A DNA stretch of 64,000 nucleotides from Erinaceus europaeus (taxonomy: Eukaryota; Chordata; Mammalia; Eulipotyphla; Erinaceidae), in the NCBI RefSeq assembly GCF_950295315.1, contig NC_080164.1, positions 107,965,587 to 108,029,586 on the forward strand, in the 5' to 3' direction. A model generated the notes under the pieces. That model worked only from the letters and a program-made list of their open reading frames with translations. It did not search any database and was not told where the DNA came from. The number at the start of each line of letters is the position of its first letter. The stretch's first letter is position 1. Shown in pieces: positions 9,871 to 20,154 of this stretch. The position numbers and the translations under genes were made by a program.

Positions 9871-10237
9871 CCACTGGGAAAACTGAAATCATGCAGGCAC
9901 TTGAAATCCCAGTGAGAAAAAAAAAAAAATTTAGCCATATATATTAGAACTTTTGCTTTAAGGATTTGTTTTTTACTTTAGAGTTCCAGAAGCATGTCTA
10001 CTACCTTAAAATGGCAAGGTATGACCTAATGTTACTTAGATTCTAGAAGCAAATGTTTTCTTTCTATATTGTGAAGTTTCTAATGAAAAAAATCTAGCAC
10101 CTTTGTGTTTATTTTGAATCATGAATAAAATTCTTCTTAAAGTCTCATCTTTGCCTATATTTGTAAAATTTTAACAGTAGTATCTTTGAGATATGAAAGT
10201 ATGATGCCCCCAAATTTTTACTTTATAATTGTCTTTT
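9871..10237. other. Unique AT-rich block
   Basis: No recognisable feature. Confidence 0.4.
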
Positions 10238-10390
10238 AAATTTTTTTTACTTATTTATTAATGAGAAAGATAGGAGGAGAGAGAGAAAGAACCTGACATC
10301 ATTCTGGTACATGTGCTGTCAGAGATTAAACTCAAGATCTCATGCTTGATAGTCCAACGCTTTATCTACTGTGCCACCTCCTGGACCACA
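10238..10390 (-). mobile_element. SINE type D
   Basis: The antisense A-rich tail 'tttacttatttattaatgag' is followed by 'attctggtacatgtgctgtc', 'aaactcaagatctcatgctt' and 'ctactgtgccacctcctgga'. Confidence 0.8.
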
Positions 10391-10454
10391 CTTTATAATT
10401 TCCTTTACTTCAATTTTAGAAGGTATTATGGCTACCATATGAATAATTTATAAC

Positions 10455-10690
10455 ATTTATTTACTGTCATGAGGCTTATCATTGGGACTTTGTGCCTGTT
10501 ATGAATGGACTTTATTTCCCCCTTTGGCTAAAGGAATGAGAGAGATATATAGAGACATGGAGAGAAAGAGAGACAGAAAGCAATGGAAACACCTGCAACA
10601 CTGCCTTATCACTTGTGAAACTTGAACTGGGATACTTGGGCAGAATAACATATACAGTGTACCTGGTAAACCTTCACCCCTCCATTACAC
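10455..10690 (-). mobile_element. Diverged SINE with 3' module
   Basis: The antisense module 'ttatcattgggactttgtgc' is followed by 'gagagaaagagagacagaaa', 'caacactgccttatcacttg' and 'gaacttgaactgggatac'-type head sequence. Confidence 0.6.
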
Positions 10691-10711
10691 ACACAAAACT
10701 CCATTACACAC

Positions 10712-10980
10712 ACTGAACTTCTCTGTTCCAGACTCTTGGAAAGAAAGTTGGCAGTCAGCTGAGGTAAAGAACAAACACCTCATCACAGACCCCTGCAAGC
10801 GTCAACCCGGCTTTGACCTAGCACGTTATGAATGGGCCCTCCTCAATCGCTATTGAACAGGCCATGGCCGGCACGCTATGTTCCATCGCTGGATTCAAAG
10901 GAAGTCTCGAAACTTTACATCAGGCTCAACCTGACGCTGTTGACTGGCTACGGAAGAAGGGCAAACGCTAGAAGAAGAAG
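10712..10980 (+). mobile_element. C-terminal fragment of a non-L1 (RTE/Jockey-like) retrotransposon ORF
   Basis: In one frame, 10713-10904 reads ...'SVPDSWKESWQSAEVKNKHL' then 'ITDPCKRQPGFDLARYEWAL' and LNRY, a TGA stop at 10854-10856, then 'TGHGRHAMFHRW'. A shifted frame, 10903-10971, reads 'SLETLHQAQPDAVDWLRKKG' and ends at TAG 10969-10971. A short purine repeat follows at once. From memory, PGFDL...W..LNR.RTG.GR followed by a short LH.A...AV.W tail is the C-terminus of reverse-transcriptase ORFs in many invertebrate non-LTR elements. L1 has no such ending. The segment between the two frames, which in such proteins holds a Cys/His knuckle, appears deleted. A very short 3' end with a simple repeat suits the RTE clade. 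It is dead (stop, frameshift, deletion). Clade and origin are inference. Confidence 0.6.
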
Positions 10981-11015
10981 ACACACACAAATTTGCTTTT
11001 GAACTTACATAAATT

Positions 11016-11222
11016 GGAGCCAGGCAATGGGGCACCTGGTTAAGCACTCACATTATAGTACATAAGGACCTGGGTTCAAGCCCCTGGTCCCCACCTGCAG
11101 GGGGAAAGCTTCACTAGTGGTGAATCAGGGCTACAGGTTTCTGTCTCTCTCCCTCTCTCCCACTCCCTCCCCTCTTAATTTCTGTCTCTCTCTCTCGAAA
11201 TAAAAAAATCAAAATATTTTTT
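11016..11222 (+). mobile_element. SINE type B
   Basis: 'ggagccaggcaatggggcac', 'ctgggttcaagcccctggtc', 'cctgcagggggaaagcttca', a CT-rich part and an A-rich tail are present in order. Confidence 0.9.
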
Positions 11223-11463
11223 AAAATAAATCTGTTACAATCACCATGACAATGTGGACTTTAATAGCCCTCAAATTAATTCCAAATTAGCTAGCTGTTG
11301 AAGCTCGATTTCTGTAAGTGTGGTTTCTGTCTTAAATCGGTGGTGTAATCACCACAGGTCCATTCAGGTAGCCTTTCTCACTGTCTGTGCTTCAGGATTC
11401 CTTATGCTCTCCTACTTACCTTTCCATCAACAGTGGAACTATGAAGACATAACTACTCACAAA
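11223..11463. other. Unique block
   Basis: No recognisable feature. Confidence 0.4.
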
Positions 11464-11657
11464 GTTAGGTGGTGGCTCACTGGGTTAAGCGCACACACTA
11501 CAGTGCGCAAGGACCCAGGTTCAAACCCCTGGTCCCCACCTGCAGGGAGGAAAGCTTCACGAGTGGTGAAGCATAGCTACGGTTGTTACTTTGTCTCTTT
11601 CCCTCTCTAGTTTCCCTCCCCTCCCAATCTTTCTATTCAATAATAAATAAATTTAAA
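11464..11657 (+). mobile_element. SINE type B
   Basis: 'ggtggtggctcactgggtta', 'gcgcaaggacccaggttcaa' and 'cctgcagggaggaaagcttc' are followed by a tail with aataataaataaattt. The word aagttag precedes it near 11460 and recurs near 11661, a short target duplication. Confidence 0.88.
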
Positions 11658-11718
11658 AAAGAAGTTAGCATGAGAGTAAGGTCCTTTAATCATATGATAT
11701 TTTGTTTTGAAGAGATCT

Positions 11719-11915
11719 CTCTTTTTTAAATTTACCTTTATTTATTGGATACAGACAGCCAGAAATTGAAAGGGAAGGGGGTGACAGAGAGGGAGAGAGA
11801 CAGAGAGACACCTGCACTAGAAGCTTTCCCCTGCAGGTGGGGACTGGGGGCTCGAACTCAGGTCCTTGTGCATTGTAACATGTATACTCAACCAGTTGCA
11901 TCACCACTTGGCCCC
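11719..11915 (-). mobile_element. SINE type B with target duplication
   Basis: Complete antisense SINE B ('tttatttattggatacagac' to 'tgcatcaccacttggccc'). It is flanked by the perfect 12-base duplication ttgaagagatct at 11707-11718 and 11916-11927. Confidence 0.93.
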
Positions 11916-11927
11916 TTGAAGAGATCT

Positions 11928-12570
11928 TTTGCAGTAAAATCTCTTCACTCTAAAGATAGCATTTCTACTTTTTTTTCAAGTCCATTTAAATGTCTGGGAA
12001 AAGTGAGGAAACTAATATTTTCCCTGGAAGGTGTCCACATGTATGGTTACAGTGGAATGCACAAGGCATGTCATTGCTAGCCAATACGGAAAGGGTGTAG
12101 CACTAAGAATGATGAACCAATTAATCAAAAATCTGACTAAAGCATACAACTGCTTTTCATATGAACAATAACAAGAAGGAATAAATATGGATCAAGGACA
12201 TAGTTCCACTGAAAATACCCATGTTTATATGAATCCTTCAAATGCTACCATTCTAACATATGCATACCTGTTGGCATTTAATTTTATTTGACTGATCCTG
12301 AAAGTTTCTCACAGTTACTTCCTGCCAGATCTATAAATGTTAACTGATAACACAACCAAGGATTTCTTTTTTTTTTTACTCTATGAGATATGAAAATGGA
12401 TTCATTTTTTTTAACATGACAAAATATTTTTAAACTATGTCTGAGCCAAAGTTTGGTTCTGCTTCTTCTCAAAATTTTAATGCTTTAACAAAATAACTGC
12501 TGGTCTTAATGCACCAAAAACCTTTTTTTTTTTTTTTTTTTTACTTTAGACATCCAAACTTACAGTTGAA
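11928..12570. other. Unique block with a poly(T) run
   Basis: A T-run of about 20 lies at 12523-12542. No coding or RNA signal is seen otherwise. Confidence 0.45.
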
Positions 12571-12862
12571 AACTAATCCCACCTCCCCAGAGCCCTACCC
12601 TACTAGGGAAAGATAGAAACAGGCTGGGGGTATGGATTGACCTGTCAATGCCCATGTCTAGCAGAGAAGCAATTATAAAAGCCAAACCTTCTACCTTCTG
12701 CACCCCATAATGATTCTGGATCAATTCCAGATGGATAAAAAATAGGGATGCTTCCAGTGGAGGGGATGGGATACAGAGCTCTGGTGGTAAGAACCGTACC
12801 AGTCTTATACCACAATCTTGTCAATCATTATTAAATCACTCATAAAAATAATAATAAAAAAT
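12571..12862 (+). mobile_element. L1 3' end, strongly 5'-truncated
   Basis: 'agccctaccctactagggaa', 'caggctgggggtatggattg' and 'ctctggtggtaagaaccgta', with an A-rich end, correspond to the last 290 bases of the L1 3' UTR. Confidence 0.85.
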
Positions 12863-13089
12863 ATATCAGTGTTACTAGTGGTTGCCTTTCTATGGTGGAA
12901 CTTTGTGTCATCTTTTTGGACTTCCATTTGATAGCACACTTTTCAAATTTTTTACTTTACTTTTTAAAAATTTACAGTTACAATGGACACATACATGCGT
13001 TAGACACATATATTCTGTTACATTACAGACCCTGGAAACACACAAGGCAAATATCTGTAGGCAAGTTGAAATTTTAAGTAATAGCCTTA
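12863..13089. other. Unique block
   Basis: No recognisable feature. Confidence 0.4.
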
Positions 13090-13275
13090 ACTTGTTAAGC
13101 AACTACTAAGAGCTAGATACATTTCTGAATCTTTTCACCTCACAGAAACCAGAGGAACAAGGTTCTTATTCTACAGATAAGAAGGGAATGAAGGACATAG
13201 TTGATGTCACGTCTCACAGTTGTATGGCATGATCAGATAAGCTGAATTGGGTTTTGAACCCAACAATTTAGCTAT
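13090..13275 (+). mobile_element. MIR relic
   Basis: The order 'aagcaactactaagagctag' ... 'ttattctacagataagaagg' ... 'tcacagttgtatggcatgat' ... 'ttttgaacccaacaa' follows the MIR consensus (variable 5' part, 'cattttacagatgaggaaac' core, 'acacagctagtaagtgg', 'gattcgaacccag'). Confidence 0.6.
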
Positions 13276-13299
13276 ATAGCACATACACGTATCTCAAGT

Positions 13300-13408
13300 A
13301 TAGGGCCAGAGGAACAAGGACACCAAATACTGGTGGTAGGTTCGGTGTATAATTATACCCCTGTGATCTTACACTAGTGCAATCCATTATGAAATAACTG
13401 ACTTTAAA
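13300..13408 (+). mobile_element. Old L1 3' end
   Basis: 'aatactggtggtaggttcgg', 'ataattatacccctgtgatc' and 'aatccattatgaaataa' match the terminus of the oldest L1 lineage (compare 22000-22080 and 62605-62670). Confidence 0.6.
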
Positions 13409-13499
13409 AATTACTACAATTTTAAACATGAAAATGAAATACAATATCAGGTAATGGAAGAAAGATAGCATCATGGTTATACAAAAGTTTCTTCCTTAA

Positions 13500-14063
13500 A
13501 ATTTTTTTACTAGTGATCTAATAATGATTAACAAGGTTGTGAGATTACATGTATACAATTTCATACAGCTCCCACCAACAGTTTCATGTACCATTCCCTC
13601 CATGGAAGCTTCCTTATTCTTTATTCTTCTAGGAATATGGACAAAAATTCTTTTTTAAAGACTTTAAAAATTTATTTATTTATTTATTTATTTATTTATT
13701 ATTGAATAGAGACAGAGAGAAATTGAGAGTGGGAGGGGAGAGAGGGAAAGAGAGAGAGAGAGAAAGAGAGAGAGGGAGTCACCTGCAGCCCTGCTTCACC
13801 ACTTGTGAAGCTTTTCCCTTGCAGAGGGGACCTGGGCTTGAACCTGGGTCCTTGAACACTGTAATGTGTGTGCTCAACCAAGTGTGCCACCACTTAGCTC
13901 CTGGCCAGAATTCTTTATGGGGTGAAGAAGGTGGAAAGTCTGGCTTCTATAACTGCTTCTTCATTAGACATGGACATTGGCATGTAGATCCATACCCCAG
14001 CCTGTTTCTATCTTTCCCAAGTGGGGGAGGGCTTTGGAAAGGTGAGGTTCCAGGACAAATGGA
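13500..14063 (-). mobile_element. Old L1 3' UTR, split by a SINE
   Basis: The antisense terminus 'tagtgatctaataatgatta' and 'cagctcccaccaacagtttc' runs to 13649. It resumes after the SINE at 13903 with 'ttctttatggggtgaagaag' and 'cagcctgtttctatctttcc'. A repeated 'aattctt' word flanks the SINE. Confidence 0.75.
13650..13902 (-). mobile_element. SINE type B with (TTTA)n tail
   Basis: The antisense tail is a TTTA/ATTT array (about 13665-13700), followed by a GA-rich stretch, 'cctgcagccctgcttcacca' and the head complement 'caaccaagtgtgccaccact'. Confidence 0.9.
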
Positions 14064-14165
14064 CCAATTTTCTTATGACTGAGGCTACAAGGTCCCAGGT
14101 TCAACCCTAGGAACCATCCTAAACCAGAGCTGAGCAGTGCTTTGGCTAAAAATAAAATAAAACAA
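14060..14165 (+). mobile_element. SINE type C, short
   Basis: 'cttatgactgaggctacaag', 'gtcccaggttcaaccctagg' and 'accagagctgagcagtgctt' are followed by an A-rich tail. The head is shortened. Confidence 0.65.
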
Positions 14166-14394
14166 TGATAACAGAGGTATAATGAAAGTTTGCAGCTATA
14201 GAAATTCTTTTTTTTTTCATGCAAAAATGATTCAACCCAATGGAGTGACAAGCATGTAAAATAAATGGCAAGGAGAATTAGGGAAGCTGTGGTGCAGGAA
14301 AAAGACTGATAATAATAAAAGTCAGCACAAAAAATAATACAAATGAAAAATAAAAGCCAGCTCAGTTGTAAAGTCAGTTCTAACATTCTGATGA
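14166..14394. other. Unique block
   Basis: No repeat signature is seen. The 178-codon minus-strand frame (14500-13964) crosses this block and two repeats and shows no domain. Confidence 0.4.
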
Positions 14395-14690
14395 CTCTCC
14401 AAGCTTTATTCCACAGGAGTTGGTCTAATTTATGTTCCCACAGGCACTGTACAGAGCTCCTCCCACATGCTCCCTGCCCAGCCTCTCCACCAGTTGGCAT
14501 TTGTGTCTTCTCTAATAAATGGTGTTAAGTAGTATCTCATTGTTGTTTTTATTTGCATTTTCATGGTTATCAGTGACTTTGAGCACTTTCTTATAAGTCT
14601 TTTGGCCCTTTGGATCTCTTCTTTATGTTCTCCCATTTTTCAGTGGAGTGCTTTTTGTTTTTATTGCTGAGTTTGATGAATTCACCTCAG
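14395..14690 (-). mobile_element. Old L1 ORF2 C-terminal fragment
   Basis: 'aagtagtatctcattgttgt', 'tgcattttcatggttatcag' and 'tttgagcactttcttataag' are the antisense ORF2 region upstream of the Cys-rich end, in a diverged copy. Confidence 0.7.
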
Positions 14691-14830
14691 CAAATAACTT
14701 TCATACCTGAGGTCCTGATCTCCCAGGTTCAATTACCAGCACCACCAATCACCATAAGCCAGAGGATATATATCCTCTGGCTTAAGGATATATATATATA
14801 TATATTCTTTTTAATAAAATAATATTCAGT
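14691..14830 (+). mobile_element. SINE type C containing a perfect palindrome
   Basis: 'actttcatacctgaggtcct' and 'ccaggttcaattaccagcac' identify the family. Positions 14756-14783 form a perfect 28-base palindrome with arms of 14 bases (aagccagaggatat and its complement). It is followed by a short (TA)n run. Confidence 0.7.
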
Positions 14831-14993
14831 TACGTGTGAGAGTTAGAATAAAAGAAAGATGTCAAAATACACTGGGAAACAGGCAAATGAACCACTATAT
14901 TGCAGTAAATTAAAGACATTTTTCAAAATTGGCATAATCTCTCTCTCTCTTTTTACTTTCAGACAATACTTTTTAAAAAATAATAGCTGTTGA

Positions 14994-15117
14994 CACTGAG
15001 TGGTAGTGCATCTTGTTGAGCTCACACATTACAGTGCACAAGAAGCCCCTATTTCCCATTTCCTTGATTTCTGGATGTTTCTACCCAATAGATAAAGATT
15101 TTTTAAAAACAAGAATT
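14994..15117 (+). mobile_element. SINE type B with internal deletion
   Basis: 'gagtggtagtgcatcttgtt' and 'cattacagtgcacaagaag' pass directly into 'ccttgatttctggatgtttc', so the middle is missing. It is flanked by related words aaaaaataatagctgttga (near 14975) and aaaaaataatagttattga (near 15118). Confidence 0.8.
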
Positions 15118-15191
15118 AAAAAATAATAGTTATTGATAGAAGTAACATATCCATCCTAGAAAAAATAGATAAGAAAGGCATGGAAGATATT

Positions 15192-15335
15192 TCCTCTAGA
15201 AAGGTGTCTGCTTTGTCATGTGTACCATCCTGGTTTAAGCCCAAACCCCATCCCATTGCAGGAAGCTTTGGTATTATGGTGTCTTTTCCCTATTCCCCTC
15301 TGTTTCTCTACGTGGAAAAAAAAAAAAAAAAAAGG
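15192..15335 (+). mobile_element. SINE type E
   Basis: 'ctgctttgtcatgtgtacca', 'attgcaggaagctttggtat' and a CT-rich part end in an A-run of about 18. Confidence 0.6.
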
Positions 15336-15638
15336 TGACCTGAAGTGATGAAGCCCCAGTGATCATAAAAAAGGAAAATATAAATTATTTTTATTTTAAA
15401 CTCTTTCAAACTGTACATTAAATTTCTCCTTTTAAAGGATGTTTAAGTGCTTACTTAATTTGCAAAAGAGTGGAGCTCTACTTCATCAGAGGTGAACCAA
15501 ATGCCAGGTCTCTCACATTCAGATCATGTATGTATTTTATCTACTGGGTCACTTTCAACATCTGGAAATTTCTTGGCCTGATAAGTATTTCTATGTAGGG
15601 CTTTGTCTTTGGGGGGAAACATTGAGGAATGTATTTGG
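15336..15638. other. Unique block
   Basis: No recognisable feature. Confidence 0.4.
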
Positions 15639-15683
15639 TTCTTCTCGCTCTCTCTCGCTCTCGCTCTCTCTGTCTCTCTCTCT
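15639..15683. repeat. TCTCTCGC/CT microsatellite
   Basis: CT-rich tandem repeat with interspersed CG steps (ctctcgctctctctcgctct). It may be the CT-rich segment of an eroded SINE. Confidence 0.85.
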
Positions 15684-15882
15684 TATGTTTTATTTAGTTA
15701 CTATTGGATAGAGGCAGAGAGAAATTGAGACGAGAAGGGGAGTTAAAGGGAGAAAGACAACTGCAGCCCTGCATCACCACTTGTGAAGCTTTCCCCCTGC
15801 ACATGGGAACCAGGGGCTTGAACCTAGGTCCTTATGCACTGTGATGTGTGCTCTCTACCAGGTGTGCCACTGACTGGTCCCT
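15684..15882 (-). mobile_element. SINE type B
   Basis: Antisense 'tatttagttactattggata', 'agctttccccctgcacatgg' and head complement 'ctaccaggtgtgccactgac'. Confidence 0.9.
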
Positions 15883-16665
15883 ACCCTTGGTTTCAGAGCC
15901 CTCAACAAAATTCTTCCAGCCTTCTTATCTTCCATGTGATTTTTGTCCTGCTTGTACTTCATATCATTTACACTATTTTTAATATATATAGGATTTTATG
16001 TCACTAAATTTCCTGTTTGAGAGCACAGACTTTGTAACACTACAGTGTTTCTGAGCCAAATTCAAGAGCAGGTATAACATTTGAACAGGAAATTCTGTCC
16101 TGTGAGTGAGCCGGGGGCCAGAAATCTTGGGAGTACAAAAACTTACAGTTCTTTCACCTGAAGGGCAGAAACACCCTGGGGGCTGGGAGCCTCTCTATTT
16201 CCAAATACTTCAATATGGTCAACAGGAGCAAAGATATATCTCTCCCTCCTAGAAAAGTAATGAATCTTTTGGTTACAATCTGAGCCTAAAGATCAAATGT
16301 CACCCAGATATCCAAATATAGCACTCCTGGTCTGGAGATAGGTCCAGTGAGAACCCAGCCAGGGACACCTAATCACATGGCCCTAGTAACCTAAGCTGAG
16401 GGCATGCATGCTTGTTGTGGAGACAAATACTCTGGACATCTAGGCAGAGAACAAAACACATTGCCTCAAGTTTGGAAAGTCCTTTGGAGATGAAATCTAA
16501 ATATCCTGGTATGTCTTTTTTGTTTGGTCTTATCTTGCTTCTCATTCTAAAATTTTCAAATGGATATAGGAGAAAATTTGATCATGAACACCCATTACCC
16601 AGCCTCAAGAATCTCATCATTGATCTATTTTTTAAAGTTTTATTTATGGTTTCTTTTATTTATTT
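15883..16665. other. Unique block, about 780 bases
   Basis: This is the longest repeat-poor piece in the first 18 kb. It has a mixed composition, no ORF above 90 codons with domain character and no RNA-gene motif. 'atgaacacccattacccagc' near 16586 may be an old interspersed-repeat trace. Confidence 0.5.
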
Positions 16666-16849
16666 ATTATAATTTTATTTATTTATTCTTTGATTGGAAA
16701 GAAAAGGGGTGGCAGAGAAAAAGAGATGCCTGCAGTACTGTTTTACCACTGTGAAGCTTCCCCCTTGCAGATGAGGGCCAGGGGCTTGAACTCAGGTCCT
16801 TGTTCATGGTAATTTGTGTACTCTGCTGGTGCACCACTGCCTGGCCACT
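16666..16849 (-). mobile_element. SINE type B
   Basis: Antisense A-rich tail, 'gaagcttcccccttgcagat', 'ggggcttgaactcaggtcct' and 'tgctggtgcaccactgcctg'. Confidence 0.88.
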
Positions 16850-16895
16850 AGACATGGTTTTAAAGAAATACAGTTTTTACCTAATGTGAGATTTC

Positions 16896-17671
16896 TTTTT
16901 TTTAAAATTTTTTTATTTATAAAAAGGAAACACTGACTAAACCATAGGATAAGAGGGGTACAACTCCACACAATTCCCACCACCAGAACTCTGTATCCTA
17001 TCCCCTACTTTTATAGCTTTCCTATTCTTTATCCCTATGGGAGTATGGACCCAAGGTCATTGTGGGATGTAGAAGGTGGAAGGTCTGGCTTCTGTAATTG
17101 CTTCCCTGCTGAACATGGGCATTGATAGGTAGATCCATACTCCCAGCCTGTCTCTCTCTTTCCCTAGTGGGGAAGGGCTCTAGGGAAGCAGAGCTCCAGG
17201 ACATATTGGTGGGGTTGTCCGTCCAGGGAAGTCTGGTTGGCGTCATACTAGCATCTGGAACCTGGTGGCTGAAAAGAGAATTAACATAGAAAGCCAAACA
17301 AATTGTTGCCCAATCATGGATCTAAAGGCTGGAATAGTGCAGATGAAGAGTTGGAGGGTCCTCCATTCTGTAGATAGCTAGTAGGCATATTTTAGTTATA
17401 TTTCAAAGGGCCTGTGGCTATACTAGTTTGGTTTTTTTTTTTTTCCTCTGAGCCTGAGATCTGATATGTAGGTAGATCCAAGTTATTGTCTGGGGAGATG
17501 ATATCATGGCTGGACAAAGGACCAGAAAGCTGGATCAGGGAAGAGAGTAGCTCCCTAATATGGGAAAGGGGTATAAATATTGCTGATTGTAAACCCCATC
17601 AACTTGATGTGATCTGGGGTTCATATTCAGCTTAGGAGCCTATGTGACCTCTGCATCCCTATAGATCTGAG
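16896..17671 (-). mobile_element. L1 3' UTR insertion with perfect target duplication
   Basis: This 776-base antisense L1 3' end begins at the poly(T)/A-tail side ('aaaatttttttatttataaa') and extends to 'gacctctgcatccctataga'. It is flanked by the perfect 16-base duplication cctaatgtgagatttc at 16880-16895 and 17672-17687. That proves a single 5'-truncated retrotransposition event and a young age. Confidence 0.97.
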
Positions 17672-17703
17672 CCTAATGTGAGATTTCATAGACCTTTTCA
17701 GTT

Positions 17704-17893
17704 GGGGGCCAGGAAGTGGTGCATCTGATTGAACACAAGGACCCAAATTCAAGCCCCATTACCCACCCACCTTCAGGGAGAAGCTTCACAAGTGGTGAAG
17801 CAGGGCAGCAAGAATCTCTCTTTCTCTCACTCCTCTGTCTCACCTTCCCCTTTTAAATTTCTTTCCTACCAAATAAATTAATAAATTTAAGAA
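17704..17893 (+). mobile_element. SINE type B
   Basis: 'gggggccaggaagtggtgca', 'caaggacccaaattcaagcc' and 'agcttcacaagtggtgaagc', with an A-rich tail. A deletion in the head removes the usual cacattacagtgca segment. Confidence 0.88.
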
Positions 17894-18203
17894 ATTAAAG
17901 CATACTATAGTCTCCAAAAAAATCAATTTCTGGTTAAATGAAGGAATGGTGGATTTTAGTGCGTCCATGCTGAACTTAAAGAGTGTAACAAGGAAAATTG
18001 TAGATTTTTTTTTTTCAGATTGAAGTTGCTGGGGGAAATACATCTTTGTAAGCTATGCATCAATAAAACCTGAAAATATTCAGAATTTCACTTTTACTAA
18101 TTGAATAATTGAATGAAACAATAGACAGAGACTCAGAATCTTATTTGTGCAAATACTAAAACCTACAAGAAATTAAAGAAAGCCCCTAAAGCAAGTTCCC
18201 CAT
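17894..18203. other. Unique block
   Basis: No recognisable feature. Confidence 0.4.
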
Positions 18204-18219
18204 CTCTCCCCCTTTCTTT

Positions 18220-18505
18220 CTTTTTTTTATATTTTATTTTATTTATTTATTCCCTTTTGTTGCCCTTGTTTTATTGTTGTAGTTATTATTGTTGTTGTTG
18301 TCGTTGTTGGATAGGCAGAGAGAAATGGAGAGAGGAGGGGAAGACAGAGAGGAGGAGAGAAAGATAGACACCTGCAGACCTGCTTCACCGCCTGTGAAGC
18401 GACTCCCCTGCAGGTGGGGAGCCGGGGTTAGAACCGGGATCCTTATGCCGGTCCTTGTGCTTTGCGCCACCTGCGCTTAACCCGCTGTGCTACAGCCCGA
18501 CTCCC
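18220..18505 (-). mobile_element. Young SINE type A with target duplication
   Basis: A near-consensus antisense SINE A with head complement 'tttgcgccacctgcgcttaa' and 'gctacagcccgactccc'. It is flanked by the perfect 16-base duplication ctctccccctttcttt at 18204-18219 and 18506-18521. The intact CpGs in the head indicate recent insertion. Confidence 0.96.
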
Positions 18506-18523
18506 CTCTCCCCCTTTCTTTTA

Positions 18524-18718
18524 AACATTTTTATTATCTTTATTTATTTATTGGATAGAGACAGAGAGAAATTGAGAGGGGAGGGGGAGGTAGAAAGCAA
18601 GAGAGACAGAGACACCGGTAGTCCTGAAGGTGAAGCTTTCCTCTTGCAGGGGCTTGAACCTGCATCCTTGTGCACTGTAATGTGTGTGCTTGACCAGGTG
18701 CACCACCAACTGGCCACT
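18524..18718 (-). mobile_element. SINE type B
   Basis: Antisense 'ttttattatctttatttatt', 'gaagctttcctcttgcaggg' and 'tgaccaggtgcaccaccaac'. Confidence 0.9.
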
Positions 18719-18732
18719 CTCCCATTATTTCT

Positions 18733-18782
18733 ATCTTCCTTCCTTCCTTCTTTCCTTCCTTCCTTTTTCCCTTTTTTCTCTC
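18733..18782. repeat. (TTCC)n microsatellite
   Basis: TTCC/CTTC array with drift. Confidence 0.85.
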
Positions 18783-18870
18783 TCGCTCCGGTTTATGGTA
18801 GTTCTAGTGACTGAACCTGGGATCTCTGGTGCCCTAGGTATGAAAGTCTGTTTCATAAATCAATGTGATG
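18783..18870 (-). mobile_element. SINE type C remnant
   Basis: Antisense 'ccggtttatggtagttctag', 'gactgaacctgggatctctg' and 'ggtatgaaagtctg'. Confidence 0.6.
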
Positions 18871-19463
18871 TTTCCTTAACCCCAAAATCCCAGAAATTTA
18901 ACATGTTGATTTATAAGAAAAAATATTTGCAAAACAGTGGCCTACTGACTAGGTCGCTGTACTTCCAGAAAAGCCTAATTGAAATTTACAATAAAAGTTT
19001 GGTTCAAGTGTGTTATCTGAGAAGACAATCAAGAGTAAAAAAAAAATGTGGATGAAGTTAAGGAAAAATCCATTCTGCTGCGGTGACCAGATAGACCTTA
19101 CCCATGTTGAATGACTGCTGCCATGAGTGATGAGAACATTGATAAGCCAACCTTCCACATGTTAGGGTTGGACAGCACTAACAAGACCTGAGTTCACTCT
19201 CTTCCTTGTCAAAACTCCTAACTTTATTTTCTTTTCCAGGATATGTGACTAAAACAATTGGTGATGGAGATAACCAATTTTTAAGACTTGAACTTACCTA
19301 CATAAACAGTCTTTTACATTGATGCTTCAATTTGGAGAACTCCCTGGCCACTGGTTGAAATTAGGAAGCAAACTTCTTTCTCTGTTGACACTGGGATGTG
19401 CTAGTTACCATCCATCAGGCCATTTCAACTGGAGATTGACAACACATATATACAGACTTTTCC
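18871..19463. other. Unique block
   Basis: No recognisable feature, apart from an A-run near 19037. Confidence 0.4.
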
Positions 19464-20030
19464 TGTTTTCCCAGATGCAGAGAAAGTTGGGCTAGTGTGG
19501 ATCTGATGCTTGATGTCACAGAAAGATAAACACCAGTATTTTCAGGAAGGAAAAGGCTTTTTATTGCAGTTCAAACACAATGGAGGTAGGAGCCTCTGGT
19601 CAAGTCTATCTCCTTTTTCTTACACTGTAGGGAATATTTGTACAGGTGGAAAGAAGGGCTGTAAATTTAGAAGGCTGCTTCTGGAGCAAATAGAACTAGG
19701 AATGACAGGTTTCCTGGATCATGATGGATTTTCTCCCAAAGCCCTTCTTGTTGTCTTAAAGGCCCCGGGGCAAGCAGAAATAGGGTAGGGGAGGGTACTG
19801 AATTTCTGAGTTTTCTTTTAGTTTCAAAATTCAGCTTTAACACATGAGAAGTTCCCTGTAAAATGGTCTCTGTAAGCAGAATGGTGGGAATTATTATCTG
19901 TTGCCAAACCTATTTGACCAATTTCAGGTCATTGCTTTAGGGTCATACCAGATATGCTTACCTCTTTGAAGCCTGTGGTTTCAAAAGGACTCTGGCTCTA
20001 TTTTGGGGGGGGGGGGATTGTTAAAGAATG
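19464..20030 (-). mobile_element. Old LTR, probably solo
   Basis: Read on the minus strand, a polyadenylation signal (complement of tttatt at 19560-19565) sits in 'aactgcaataaaaagcc', with a U5-like stretch after it ending near 'ctctgcatctgggaaaaca' (TG at 19464 on the + strand). Upstream on the minus strand lies promoter-like sequence with 'cccctaccctatttctgct'. Ends and target duplication are uncertain, and I see no internal retroviral sequence. The family is not identified. Confidence 0.45.
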
Positions 20031-20154
20031 GCTAACTCATATCTCCTATCACTCCCATAATAATTCCCATTTGGGAATGGAAATCATAGTTCTCATATAG
20101 AATTTCTATTTTGCTCTCTCTCTTTCCTTCATAATAAGCAAGAAAAGAGCAGGT

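Noticed and set aside
10712..10980. Reading the fragment as an exon of a host gene
   Set aside because: A stop, a frameshift and an apparent internal deletion, no splice signals, and motif order of a retrotransposon ORF.
13964..14500. 178-codon minus-strand frame
   Set aside because: It crosses an old L1 3' UTR, a SINE C and an old L1 ORF2 fragment, has no domain and looks like chance.
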